Shown piece by piece: positions 50,185-59,252 of a stretch of 64,000 bases of DNA. Under the pieces are notes generated by a model. The model did no database searches and had not been told where the DNA came from. It saw nothing but the letters and a program-made list of their open reading frames with translations. Origin of the DNA: Candidatus Schekmanbacteria bacterium (GTDB lineage Bacteria > CSSED10-310 > JACPHN01); contig JACPHN010000126.1 in NCBI GenBank assembly GCA_016188575.1, forward strand, positions 14,105-78,104, given 5' to 3'. The translations under genes and the position numbers were made by a program. Position 1 is the first letter of the stretch. Each line of letters opens with the position of its first letter.

Positions 50185-52131
50185 ATGAAATCCGGGCTCA
50201 GTGGCAAGATCCTCGGCGGCTTTGCGGCCAGCACACTCATCACCGCCGTTGTCGGGGGAGTCGGGTGGTTCGGGGCGAGCAGGATCGAAACCGCCATCAA
50301 AGACCTGGCCGATCGCGACCTCCCTGCGATCCAGGCGGTGCTCGAGACCAGCCGGATACAGGCCGCAATAACGGCCGAAATTAAGGCCTTGCTAAACCCC
50401 ATGATGCCCAACCAGGAGCGGTCGAGCGCTCACCTGCAAATCGAAAAACTCTTCCGGGACGCCGAGCAGGCCGTTTCGCTGTATTCTGGATTGCCAAAGC
50501 GCGCCGATGAGGAGGCGAGGTGGCGAGAGTTTCTCACCAGTTGGCAGGCGTGGCGCGGCGATGTCGCGAGCTGTCTCAGCCACAGCCAGCGGGTCAGTGA
50601 TCTCGGGATCGAGAACCCACAAGGTCTGGCCGTCGCGGCCGAGCACCATTTCAGCGGCTACAAGAGTTGGGCGGCGGCGGTAAACACAGCGATCGTCGGG
50701 CGCACGCCGTTTACCGGCACCCGGAAGCTCGAGGAGCTCGACCTCGGCAGGTGGCTGATGTCGCTCGAAGTCGCCAACCCGGAGATCTCCAAGGCGCAAG
50801 TCGGGATCCTCGCGCAGCTCCGCTCGGTCGTTGCCGCGGTCGACAATATCACTACCTACGTCGAAATCGGTGAGTTTCAGCTCGCCAGTGACCTCTATCT
50901 CGCCGAAATCGTTCCCAGCGTCGACGCAATTGCCACCGAAGTGGCTAGCCACATGATCGGTCCCGTGCTGCGGGCGATGGATATCTTGACCGAGCTCAAC
51001 AAGGCGGAGCGGCAGATGACCGGTGCTTCGGGGCAACGATCACTCGACCTGCTGGCGGCAACCGTCCAGGCGACGCGAAAAGACGTCGGGACGCGCGTCG
51101 AGCGGGAGCGCGTCGCGGCCCGGAAGGTTACCATCATGCTCGCCGTCTTCGTGCTTGCCGGAGGCGGGATTGCCATGGTCGCGGCAGCCCTGCTGACCCG
51201 GAGCATTACCGGACCCATCGCCGCATCGGTAAACGAGCTGGAGCAGAGCGCCACCCAGGTCAGCAGCTCGGTCGAGAACCTGATCTCTTCAAGTGAGGTG
51301 CTTTCCGCGGGGGCTACGGAGTCAGCATCGTCGCAGGAGCAGAACGCCGCGGCGCTCTTGGAGCTCGCCGCAACCACAGAGCGAAACGCGGAGCACGCCG
51401 CAACCACCAACGGCGAAATGGCCATCGTCACCGAGGATATCCACGGCGCTGCCGGCAGCATGCAGGAGCTCGTCGCCGCCATGCATGCCATCGCCAGCGC
51501 CAGCAACGAGAGCTCGAGAATTAACAAGACCATCGACGAGATCGCCTTCCAGACCAACCTCCTCGCACTCAACGCGGCGGTGGAGGCGGCGCGGGCCGGC
51601 GAAGCCGGGGCCGGATTCGGGGTGGTCGCCGGCGAGGTCCGGTCGCTTTCGGTGCGGGCGGCGGAATCGTCGCGGAGCACAACGGCGCTGATAGAGGACA
51701 CGATTCGGCGAGTCGATGACGGCCAGCGTATCGTGGACAAGATCGACAAGACATTCGCGAGCATCCGCAGCCGCGCCGGCAAGGTGCTGGCGCTGGTCGC
51801 GGAGATCGCCACCTCATCACGACAGCAAGCGGTCACCATCGCACAACTCACCAAAGCCATGAGCCAGGTCGATCGGGTTACACAGCAGACGGCCGTAACT
51901 TCCGAGGAAGTGGCGGCCGCGGCCCGGCAGCTTGACGCGCAGGCGGAAACGATGACCGCCGTGGTTTGCCACATGGAGCGAATCATCCGCGGTGAAGCTG
52001 GCCAGGGCGCGCCCCTCATGAACGACGACGGCGATGGCGATGATGAGCAGGAAGAGCAGGCAGAAGGGCGGATGATCGCCGCGCCGCCGGGGCATGGCCT
52101 GCGTGGTGAGCTCGGCAGTGGCCGGCGATAG
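50185..52131 (+). CDS. Methyl-accepting chemotaxis protein
   Basis: A 648-residue transmembrane receptor. The start is the ATG at 50185, after GAGGAGT. Membrane helix 1 is at about 8-30 and helix 2 at about 313-335 ([13 protein letters not shown]-type). The 280-residue periplasmic part between them is all-helical. A short HAMP-like element ([15 protein letters not shown]) follows. The cytoplasmic hairpin tip, near 445-490, matches the consensus closely ([20 protein letters not shown] ... [17 protein letters not shown]). There is no CheR-tether pentapeptide at the end, and the C-terminal tail is acidic then basic. No che genes are in the window; signalling must use proteins encoded elsewhere. 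Confidence 0.95.
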   Translation: MKSGLSGKILGGFAASTLITAVVGGVGWFGASRIETAIKDLADRDLPAIQAVLETSRIQAAITAEIKALLNPMMPNQERSSAHLQIEKLFRDAEQAVSLYSGLPKRADEEARWREFLTSWQAWRGDVASCLSHSQRVSDLGIENPQGLAVAAEHHFSGYKSWAAAVNTAIVGRTPFTGTRKLEELDLGRWLMSLEVANPEISKAQVGILAQLRSVVAAVDNITTYVEIGEFQLASDLYLAEIVPSVDAIATEVASHMIGPVLRAMDILTELNKAERQMTGASGQRSLDLLAATVQATRKDVGTRVERERVAARKVTIMLAVFVLAGGGIAMVAAALLTRSITGPIAASVNELEQSATQVSSSVENLISSSEVLSAGATESASSQEQNAAALLELAATTERNAEHAATTNGEMAIVTEDIHGAAGSMQELVAAMHAIASASNESSRINKTIDEIAFQTNLLALNAAVEAARAGEAGAGFGVVAGEVRSLSVRAAESSRSTTALIEDTIRRVDDGQRIVDKIDKTFASIRSRAGKVLALVAEIATSSRQQAVTIAQLTKAMSQVDRVTQQTAVTSEEVAAAARQLDAQAETMTAVVCHMERIIRGEAGQGAPLMNDDGDGDDEQEEQAEGRMIAAPPGHGLRGELGSGRR

Positions 52132-52295
52132 ACGACGCACGGCCAGCCGGATTTTCCGCGCTCCTCTCGTTCTTGAACTGCTGGGCGTGGCCTGGCGATC
52201 CGGGAGAGATTCGCTACGCCCATCTGCCCTGCAGCAGAGGAAAGCTCCGCCATGCATTCCTTGTCGTGAGTCGCGCGTACTCCTGGACAAACGAA

Positions 52296-52329
52296 AGAGG
52301 TCGCGAAACCTTTCGGTCGCGCGACCTCT
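52296..52329. terminator. Hairpin between convergent genes
   Basis: AGAGGTCGCG (52296-52305) pairs perfectly with CGCGACCTCT (52320-52329) in the gap between the chemoreceptor stop and the stop of the next minus-strand gene. It can serve both directions; T-runs are poor. Confidence 0.5.
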
Positions 52330-52362
52330 CGCGGTTCGTTCGGGTACGCCAGGTCCTCCGAC

Positions 52363-53301
52363 CTAGAGGTTGCGGCCCCTCAGGGGTTCGGTCCGCTCGA
52401 GGATTTCGGATCCCCTCAACGTCGCCGCTCGGCCATTGGGATCGTCCTGGCAATCGTTGCACTCGATCCGCCCCACCCCGATGAGGTCGAAGGGCACGTG
52501 CAGAGCAACTCCGTCCTCACCGTGCTTCAACCAGGTCCCCGATCCAGTCATCCGTGCCGGTGCCGCGGAGATCCAGGCCACCTCCACGCTGAAGTCTGCC
52601 CAACCGGCTTCGATTGCCGGATCGAGGTTGCCGTCATAATCCTCGCCCAGGTTCTTGAGCAGCTCTTCGATATTGGCGCCCATGGAAGCGTGATTCTTGA
52701 GGAGGAGCGGCTTGGTGTGGAAGACGCGCTCGCCTTCTTTGTTGAACAGGCTGATCACGAAGGCGGTGGGCGCATCGAGGGCGATCGCCTTGAGCTGCAC
52801 CAGAGCGTCCACGCCCTCGCCGGCGCCGTTGCCTACGCCGAGCCACGACAGGGAGATCAAGCCACCCCACAGGAAGCCCGTCTCTCGCTCGCGTCCGATG
52901 ATCGCCATTGTGACGAGTGATCCCGCCGGCCCGCTCGTGGTGATGGCGATCTGGTTCCGCCCTTCGCGCAGGTGGACTTCAACCTCGTACTTGTCGTTCA
53001 GGGAAGTAAAGTCGGCCTTGCTGACGACCTCGCTGCCGTTGAGATAGACTTCCGCGGATTCCACCCGCTGCTCGCCATTTTGGTCGCCGTTGTGCAGAGC
53101 AATCCGGTAGGTGGCGCCGGGCTTGAGGGCAACGTCAAAGCCGTCCTGAAAGGCCTGGCCGCTGTCGTCCGCTTTCACCAGGTGTCGCGGCCCGTACACG
53201 AAGGGCCATTCCGCACTCGCGGCGCCGGCGCTGGCAAGCGCCACACCCAGAGCGAGAAGCGCGGCGGCGGACAGGGCGCTGAGGCGGTTTGATCTCATCA
53301 T
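52363..53301 (-). CDS. Exported protein of unknown function
   Basis: A 312-residue protein with signal peptide MMRSNRLSALSAAALLALGVALASAGAASA. The first half of the mature part is beta-rich and looks like a carbohydrate-binding or jelly-roll-like domain (TYRIALHNGDQNGEQRVESA; EVEVHLREGRNQIAI; SLVTMAIIGRE), a pattern seen in choice-of-anchor proteins. The second half (TAFVISLFNKEGERVFHTKPLLL; CNDCQDDPNGRAA) is not recognised. It stands alone, with about 300 bp upstream. No enzyme motif is visible. Confidence 0.75.
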   Translation of the reverse strand: MMRSNRLSALSAAALLALGVALASAGAASAEWPFVYGPRHLVKADDSGQAFQDGFDVALKPGATYRIALHNGDQNGEQRVESAEVYLNGSEVVSKADFTSLNDKYEVEVHLREGRNQIAITTSGPAGSLVTMAIIGRERETGFLWGGLISLSWLGVGNGAGEGVDALVQLKAIALDAPTAFVISLFNKEGERVFHTKPLLLKNHASMGANIEELLKNLGEDYDGNLDPAIEAGWADFSVEVAWISAAPARMTGSGTWLKHGEDGVALHVPFDLIGVGRIECNDCQDDPNGRAATLRGSEILERTEPLRGRNL

Positions 53302-53609
53302 GATTCCGTTTCCTTTCGTATCGTGGTTGTCGGATCGCGGCGCGGTTGCTGCGTGTTGTCTTCTGGCGTTGCGAGGATCGTGCCAATTTTCACGTCTCCC
53401 GCCGAATCGCTTCCCGGCGCGATTTCAGGGCGGGAAGGTGGGCCCGCGCCAGCCCGAGTGCCAACGCTTGTGGGCTCGGCGTCGCCCCCGGTGCTCGGCC
53501 CGGGGCCGCGAGCGCCTGCTGTTGCGCTTCGGCGGGGGGTGCCCACTTGCGTGGGCAGCTTGCCAACACTTCTTTGCGGGGCCGCGCCCCCGGCCTACGC
53601 CGCCGTTTC
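53302..53609. other. Intergenic region
   Basis: About 308 very GC-rich bases between the exported-protein gene start and the end of the MFS gene. All open frames here look like shadows. It should contain the promoter of the exported-protein gene. Confidence 0.5.
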
Positions 53610-55130
53610 TTACGCTCGCTCGGCGCTCCGCGACGCGGCAACCCCGGCAGGCTGCTGCTCGCGCGCCTCGGTGCCACCGGCATCTGGAGCAGGCGGCGGC
53701 ACCGTCTGCGCCGGCGCTTGTACCGCGCGGATCTCGAGCCCGTGGCTCGGCGTCAGCCGCAGCGCCTCCTGCAGCGTCGTCCAGCTCGCGCGCTGCTCGA
53801 CCGGCCGCACTTCCTGGAAGCGCGGCAAGAAGTACCGCGAGACTATCAACCGCGCCATCGCGGACAGGATGAAGAGCGGAAACAGATTCGAAAACAGCGT
53901 GTGGTGATGGTCATACAGCGAGATCGTAACCGGCAAGTGGCGAGCGAGCGCGCCGCCCGCCAGCGCTCCGACACACGCGCCGATCTGCACGGTGATACCG
54001 TGATAGGCCACGCAGCGCGCGCGCTTCGTGGGCGTCACCGCGTCAAAAAGGAACGCGACCGTGCTGAGGTTGAACCCCGAGCGCACGATCCCCGAAATGC
54101 CCTGGACGATGATCACCGCGAGCAGCGACGGCGATATCAGCCACAACGTCGGCAAAATGGGAATCGCGGCGCCGGTCAGCGCCACCAGGCTACGGTTCCC
54201 GAAGCGATCTGACAGCTTCCCCCAGATCGGCAGCGCCAGCGCCTGGCAGGTGACTCCCACCGCGGAAGTGGCCATGAACTCGGTGTAGCTGAGCTTGAGA
54301 TCCCGCAACATGTAGAGCGCGAAAAACGGGCCGGCGATGTTCATGGCCGCCGTCAATGCCGCGATATACAGGGTGAATCGCCCGAAGTTCGATCCCACCG
54401 AGCGGCGAATGAACTGCCGGAACGTGAAGACATCGGTCGTGTCCGGTACGGGGTACGGGGGCTCTTGCATTCGCCGCAGGTGGAAGACAGAGACGAGGCG
54501 GGCGAGGAACGCGAGGCCAAACACGGCCGCGAAGCCGTACGTGAGCACGTTGCGCTGCCGTGCCGCCTCGAGGATCAGGCCGCCGGCGATCACGGCCAGA
54601 AGCTGAAGAACCAACCGCGCACGCTCGCGCGAGGCGAAGAACAGCGCGCGTCGCCGTGAGGAGACGAGGTCGCCGATCCACGAATTCCAGGCAGGCGCGA
54701 CAAACGCGCCCAGGGCGATGGCCGGGACCGCGGCCACCAGCAACCAGGCCGCCGGCGACTCGGCAAAAACAGACGGCAGCACAAACACGGCGCCCCACGA
54801 GATGGCCTGTAGCATGGCGGAGATCAAGACGAGCGGCTTGCGCCGCTTGACGCGGTCGATGAGATGAACCATTCCGAGCTGCGTCAGAGAACCGACGAGT
54901 GCCGGAATACTCGTCAAGATGCCGAGCGCAAAGCTGCCCACGTGCAAGGAGATGGCGAAGGCGCTGAGGTAGCCTTCGCCGAGGCCGATCATCGCCGCGC
55001 TGGCCGCGCCTTCGTGAAACGAGGCGAGCAGACTGCTCTCGTATTCGCCCGGGCGCTCGCCTTCGCGCGACAGCTCGCCGCCTTGCGGCTCGTCGCTGGC
55101 CCGCGCGCTCGGGTTCATGCTGTCAGACAT
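53610..55130 (-). CDS. MFS transporter
   Basis: A 506-residue transporter with about twelve membrane helices in two halves separated by the loop around FHLRRMQEPPYPVPDTTDVF. The first half has LIDRVKRRKPLVL (loop 2-3, MFS motif A-like) and LGAFVAPAWNSWIGDLVSSRRRALFF (motif between helices 4-5). The second half has the equivalent IWGKLSDRFGNRSLVAL. The first 30 and last 40 residues are soluble and low-complexity. The substrate is not predictable. It is the last gene of the long minus-strand block, 82 bp after the TPR genes. Confidence 0.9.
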   Translation of the reverse strand: MSDSMNPSARASDEPQGGELSREGERPGEYESSLLASFHEGAASAAMIGLGEGYLSAFAISLHVGSFALGILTSIPALVGSLTQLGMVHLIDRVKRRKPLVLISAMLQAISWGAVFVLPSVFAESPAAWLLVAAVPAIALGAFVAPAWNSWIGDLVSSRRRALFFASRERARLVLQLLAVIAGGLILEAARQRNVLTYGFAAVFGLAFLARLVSVFHLRRMQEPPYPVPDTTDVFTFRQFIRRSVGSNFGRFTLYIAALTAAMNIAGPFFALYMLRDLKLSYTEFMATSAVGVTCQALALPIWGKLSDRFGNRSLVALTGAAIPILPTLWLISPSLLAVIIVQGISGIVRSGFNLSTVAFLFDAVTPTKRARCVAYHGITVQIGACVGALAGGALARHLPVTISLYDHHHTLFSNLFPLFILSAMARLIVSRYFLPRFQEVRPVEQRASWTTLQEALRLTPSHGLEIRAVQAPAQTVPPPAPDAGGTEAREQQPAGVAASRSAERA

Positions 55131-55212
55131 TGGCTCGTCCCAGGTATCTAGCGTCGGACACGATCATGGTTGGCGACACCGCGCCCTCTCGGCGCGGTCA
55201 ACAGGTGAGCAA

Positions 55213-56418
55213 TCAGGTTCCCGAGTCCCGGAGCTCGGAGCCATTGACCGCGGCGAGAGCGGCGCGCGCCGCCAGGTGCTGAGGAAGTAGCTCCACTGCC
55301 CTGGCGTATGCGGCGACCGCTGCCGGCGAGTTGCCCAGGGCTTGCAGTGCCGCACCCCGCACGTAGTGCAGCTCCGCAACCTCAGCATGGGCCAACGCGC
55401 GCTCCGCCGTGCGCACCGCGGCTTCGGCGCCTCCACTTCTGAGCTGCGCCCTCGCCAGGTAGAGCGCCGCCGGGATGTTCTCGGGATCTTGCTCGCGCAG
55501 GCCCTCCAAGACCCACACCGCGTGCTGGAGATCGCCTGCCGAGAGCTGTGCGGACTGCAGCAGCGACAGCAGCAGCGTGAGCGCCTCTCGCCTCCGGTGC
55601 GCGGTCGCTGCGCCGCCGGCGGATTTCCCCGCGGGTGCGGGTCTGGCGAGCACCTCGGCAAGGCCAAGGATGGCGGTCGCATCCGCGCGCTCGCGGCGAA
55701 GCACCGCTCGAAAGCTGGCCTCCGCCTGCGCGTCATGGCCGATGGATAGCCAGACCTGCCCCGCCGAGCGTCTCAGCTCGGCTTCCTCTGGACCGAGGCT
55801 CTCGGCCCGTGCGAGTAGTCTTTCGGTGCTCGCCGCGGGCCGAGGCTTGCGGTTGTTCACGGCGCAGATTTCCGCCTCATTCGGTCGCACTGTCCCCGCA
55901 GGCAGCACGCGCAATCGCGCGCGGGTGACCTCCAGACGCGCAAGCAGCGTTCTCAGCCCGCCATCGGCAGGATTGAACCGGTAGCCGCGATCCGCGTAAA
56001 TCCATGCTCTATCGTAGCAGCCGAGCTTGGCAAGGACAACGGCGAGATCGTGGTCCAGGAGATAGTCGCGGATCGTCGCCTGCGCCCGTTCCAGAGCGCG
56101 GGCCGCGCCCGTAAGATCGCCGCGTGCAAACAGCGCGCGCCCAAGGTAGTACTGCGCCTCTGCGTGGAGCTCGGAGGGCTCGGTCATGCGCGCCAGCAAG
56201 GATTCGGCCTCCCGGTGCCGCCCCTCTTCGCTCGCCCGGCGCGCGCGCGCCAGACTGACGCTCGCCAGCAGCGTGGCGTATGCCCACTGAACGGTCAACG
56301 CCGCAACTGCCACGGTCACTGCCGCCGTCGCCAGCCGCGCCGCAAGGGCGGTGGCCAGGCCGGAGCTTCCACCGCGAGGCGAGGCGGCCCTCCGCTGCCG
56401 CGACACGGGCCTAGTCAT
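55213..56418 (-). CDS. TPR protein with N-terminal membrane anchor (second of a pair)
   Basis: A 401-residue protein. A basic N-terminus is followed by one hydrophobic helix (ATAAVTVAVAALTVQWAYATLLA, near 30-50), then TPR units almost to the end (EEGRHREAESLLARM, LGRALFARGDLTGAARALERA, HDAQAEASFRAVLRRERADA, ALGNSPAAVAAYARAVELL). It overlaps the preceding TPR gene by 8 bp, so both are coexpressed behind nadK. It is probably a periplasm-facing scaffold. No specific function is suggested. Confidence 0.82.
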   Translation of the reverse strand: MTRPVSRQRRAASPRGGSSGLATALAARLATAAVTVAVAALTVQWAYATLLASVSLARARRASEEGRHREAESLLARMTEPSELHAEAQYYLGRALFARGDLTGAARALERAQATIRDYLLDHDLAVVLAKLGCYDRAWIYADRGYRFNPADGGLRTLLARLEVTRARLRVLPAGTVRPNEAEICAVNNRKPRPAASTERLLARAESLGPEEAELRRSAGQVWLSIGHDAQAEASFRAVLRRERADATAILGLAEVLARPAPAGKSAGGAATAHRRREALTLLLSLLQSAQLSAGDLQHAVWVLEGLREQDPENIPAALYLARAQLRSGGAEAAVRTAERALAHAEVAELHYVRGAALQALGNSPAAVAAYARAVELLPQHLAARAALAAVNGSELRDSGT

Positions 56419-57097
56419 GTTGCGTGTCCTGAGTCATTCCGGCGCTCCCACCCAGGCGTCGCACCGCCGCCATGGCCGCCAGGTGCCGCGGGAAGAGCCT
56501 CCGCACCCGGTCGTAGGACCGCCGGGCCGCATCGAGTCGATGCTGGCGCTCCGCAAGCACGCCCAATTCATAGATCGCGTCCGGGAACTCGGGACGGCGC
56601 GACAGCACTCCAGCGAGCTGTCGATCCGCCTCCGGGAAATGTCCCGCCGCGCTCAGCGCCTTCGCTACATACAACGCCACGACGATATCCGTAGGCGTCA
56701 GGCGCTGCAACTCCTCGGCCGCGTAGAGCGCGGGCTCGGGTCGGTCGTGATCGAGCGCCCCAATCAGGACTCGCCACAGCAAGGCCTTGTCGCCGCGCAC
56801 CGCCGCGTACTGTCCAACTCTGGCATAGAGGCGGTCCAGCTCGTTGATCTCACCGCTCTCCGCGCGGCGAAGAATCTCCCTCACATTGAGCCCAATCTCC
56901 ATGATTCCCGGCCAGAGATCGTGCGGCGCGACCAACGCGGCGCGGATCATCAGCAGTTGCGAGGTTTCCGCACTGCCCCAGGCGCGGTAGTAGATCCCAC
57001 GAAAGAACAGATCCCCAAATCTCCACAGGTCCGGCCAGAGAACCATCGACGCGATGGAGGTCAGGCACGCCCACAGCACCAAAGGGCGCCAGTTCAT
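56411..57097 (-). CDS. TPR protein with N-terminal membrane anchor (first of a pair)
   Basis: A 228-residue protein whose ATG (57097) overlaps the nadK stop as ATGA; the frame is open upstream, but that part is a shadow of nadK. The N-terminus MNWRPLVLWACLTSIASMVL is a signal anchor. TPR-like helices follow (INELDRLYARVGQYAAVRGD, VVALYVAKALSAAGHFPEAD, AIYELGVLAERQHRLDAARR). Its partner gene overlaps the end by 8 bp. Function unknown. Confidence 0.82.
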   Translation of the reverse strand: MNWRPLVLWACLTSIASMVLWPDLWRFGDLFFRGIYYRAWGSAETSQLLMIRAALVAPHDLWPGIMEIGLNVREILRRAESGEINELDRLYARVGQYAAVRGDKALLWRVLIGALDHDRPEPALYAAEELQRLTPTDIVVALYVAKALSAAGHFPEADRQLAGVLSRRPEFPDAIYELGVLAERQHRLDAARRSYDRVRRLFPRHLAAMAAVRRLGGSAGMTQDTQHD

Positions 57098-58005
57098 CGC
57101 TCGCCCCACCGCAACTTTGTGCGCAATACGGAGAAGAAGTCGGCACGCGGCGAGCGCAGAAGGTGGAGGCGCTCTTGCGCGGAGCTGACGAGCACCACGT
57201 CCCTGGGTGACAGTGACACGCCCACCTGGCCATCGAGGGTCAGCGTAACTTCGCAACTGTGATCCCCGAGGGTGACGGCGACGGCGCTGTCATCGCGGAT
57301 CACCAGCGGCCTCATGGTGAGGGTGTGGGGGCATATAGGCGTCAAGATGATTGCCCCGAGCGTCGGCGTGACAATCGGGCCGCCAGCGGACAGCGAATAC
57401 GCCGTCGACCCTGTCGGCGTCGAGATGATCAATCCGTCTGCCTTGTAGGTGGTGACGTAGCATTCATCGACCCTGGCTTCCAGGTCGATGATGCGCGCCA
57501 GCGCCGCCTTGTTGATGACGGCGTCATTCAGCACGCGATGGCTCGCGACGACACCGCCCTCGCGGCGCACGACGACCGAGAGCATCAGGCGTTCCTCGAC
57601 TTCGAACTCTCCATCGAGGACAGCGCGAAGCGTTACCCGCAAGTCGTCCAGACGCACCTCGGTCAGGAAGCCGAGGCTGCCGAGATTCACCGCAAGCAAC
57701 GGAATCGCCGGGTCCGCCATTTCTCGCGCCACGCTCAGCAACGTGCCGTCGCCGCCGAGCACGATGACCAGGTCGACACCGCGCGTCATCGCATCGCGCG
57801 GCCCCCCGGCGCCGGCGACACCCTGGCGCTCGGCGAGCTCCCAGGTCGCTTCGTCGAAACGGATGTTGACTTTGTCCGCCCGCAAGATCTCGCCGAGCTG
57901 CCGGATAACCGCGGGCGAACGCGGGTCGTGCGGCTTGGCGAAGATCGCCACGTCGCGGATCGTGGAAACGGAGGCCTCCCGTCTTCTCTGCGGCTCAGCG
58001 GACAC
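57094..58005 (-). CDS. nadK: NAD kinase
   Basis: A 303-residue enzyme making NADP from NAD and ATP. Key motifs: VDLVIVLGGDGTLLSVAR (GGDGT near 89-93), LLAVNLGSLGFLTEV, VLNDAVINKAA (the NE/D motif) near 160, and ADGLIISTPTGSTAYSLSAGGPI (the glycine-rich conserved segment) near 193-215. Length is typical. It overlaps tlyA by 11 bp upstream and a TPR gene by 4 bp downstream. The linkage tlyA-nadK is common in bacteria. Confidence 0.97.
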   Translation of the reverse strand: MSAEPQRRREASVSTIRDVAIFAKPHDPRSPAVIRQLGEILRADKVNIRFDEATWELAERQGVAGAGGPRDAMTRGVDLVIVLGGDGTLLSVAREMADPAIPLLAVNLGSLGFLTEVRLDDLRVTLRAVLDGEFEVEERLMLSVVVRREGGVVASHRVLNDAVINKAALARIIDLEARVDECYVTTYKADGLIISTPTGSTAYSLSAGGPIVTPTLGAIILTPICPHTLTMRPLVIRDDSAVAVTLGDHSCEVTLTLDGQVGVSLSPRDVVLVSSAQERLHLLRSPRADFFSVLRTKLRWGER

Positions 58006-58945
58006 GTTCGAGATCCATGAGCTGCGGCACGGAAGAGGTCACGACCGCAGCCGCGGCCGCTTCCAAAGATTCCGGCGCCACCATCGAGCCGACATCAGCG
58101 GTGCCGCCGCCACCGGGACCGCCCCACGTGGCGTACAAGAAAAACTCCCTGTTACCACGGTCTTGCGGAGTGCTGGCGCCACCGCGCAAGGGGGACTCGC
58201 AATACGCGCGCGGCCGCAGCCCCGCTTCCTGGGCTGCTTCGGTCACCCGCACGAGCGCTAACCGCTGATCCTCCGCGTCGCGCACGATGCCCCCTTTGCC
58301 GACGCGCTCGGGGCCGACTTCGAACTGCGGTTTCACCAGCGCTACCATGTCGACTGGAGCGGCATCGCTGTCGCGCGTCGCCAAGAGCTCGGCGAGCGGT
58401 GCAAACAGCAGGCGGAGCGAGATGAAGGACAGGTCGAGCGTCACGAGAGAAGGCCTCCAGCCCAGCTCGGCCAGCGGCCCACCTGGAGCGGCCAGCGCGA
58501 CAAGCGCGCTACGGGTGAGATAGCGGAGGTTCGTTCGCTCCAGGAGCGCGACTCGGGAATCACAGCGCAGGCGCCAGGCGATCTGACCGTAACCGACGTC
58601 GACGGCAATGACCGCCGCTGCCCCTCGTTGCAACAAACAGTCGGTGAAACCGCCGGTAGAAACTCCGGAGTCCAGGCATAACCTCCCCTGCGGCAAAACC
58701 GCGAACGCGTCAAGTGCGCAAGCTAGTTTGGCGCCGCCGCGCGAGGCATAGGGATGAGGCGGAGCGAGGATCTCGATCGCCGCCGCTGCAGGCACAAGCG
58801 CTCCGGGCTTCGAGACCGTGCGCGTATCGACACGCACGCTGCCGGCGCGGATCGCTTGTTGCGCGGCCGCGCGTGACGCGTAGCACCCGGCGTCCACGAG
58901 ACGCTGGTCGAGGCGAACGAGATGCTGGCGCGCCGAGCTAGCCAT
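57995..58945 (-). CDS. tlyA: TlyA-family rRNA 2'-O-methyltransferase
   Basis: A 316-residue protein (start ATG 58945, MASSARQHLVRLDQRLV). It begins with an S4 RNA-binding domain (RLDQRLVDAGCYASRAAAQQ, then VRVDTRTV) and continues with an FtsJ-type methyltransferase. That part has the SAM loop CLDSGVSTGGFTDCLLQRG near 92-110, VDVGYGQIAWRL, the DLSFISLR motif and VKPQFEVG. TlyA proteins methylate cytidines of 23S and sometimes 16S rRNA. The C-terminal 50 residues (GGPGGGGTADVG...) are less conserved. It overlaps xseB by 8 bp. Confidence 0.94.
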   Translation of the reverse strand: MASSARQHLVRLDQRLVDAGCYASRAAAQQAIRAGSVRVDTRTVSKPGALVPAAAAIEILAPPHPYASRGGAKLACALDAFAVLPQGRLCLDSGVSTGGFTDCLLQRGAAAVIAVDVGYGQIAWRLRCDSRVALLERTNLRYLTRSALVALAAPGGPLAELGWRPSLVTLDLSFISLRLLFAPLAELLATRDSDAAPVDMVALVKPQFEVGPERVGKGGIVRDAEDQRLALVRVTEAAQEAGLRPRAYCESPLRGGASTPQDRGNREFFLYATWGGPGGGGTADVGSMVAPESLEAAAAAVVTSSVPQLMDLERVR

Positions 58946-59252
58946 TGGCGTCGACAGCCCGCCCGGGGAACGGGACCCTCTGATAGCCGAAAGCAGTTCC
59001 AGGCTCTCCCGGTTCAACGCCTTCTGCCAACGCCACCAGTTTCTCGACCTTCTGCTCGGCGTTGTCGAGCACGCTGCGGCAGGATCTCAGCAGCGTCACG
59101 CCCTCCTCGAAACGGCGAATGGACTCCTCCAGCGGCAGATCTCCGGACTCGAGGGAGCGCACAATTTCTTCAATACGGCCGAGCTGGGCTTCGAAACTTG
59201 GCGTGGGAGCCTCGCGCTCGGCTGCCCCTGGGTGCGTGTCAGATTCCGGCAT
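58938..59252 (-). CDS. xseB: Exodeoxyribonuclease VII small subunit
   Basis: A 104-residue protein. The core SFEAQLGRIEEIVRSLESGD is followed by LPLEESIRRFEEGVTLLRSC and then AEQKVEKLV, the standard XseB helical hairpin that coats the large subunit. The tail of about 25 residues is unstructured. It overlaps xseA by 14 bp and tlyA by 8 bp, so it is made in step with its partner. Confidence 0.96.
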   Translation of the reverse strand: MPESDTHPGAAEREAPTPSFEAQLGRIEEIVRSLESGDLPLEESIRRFEEGVTLLRSCRSVLDNAEQKVEKLVALAEGVEPGEPGTAFGYQRVPFPGRAVDANG

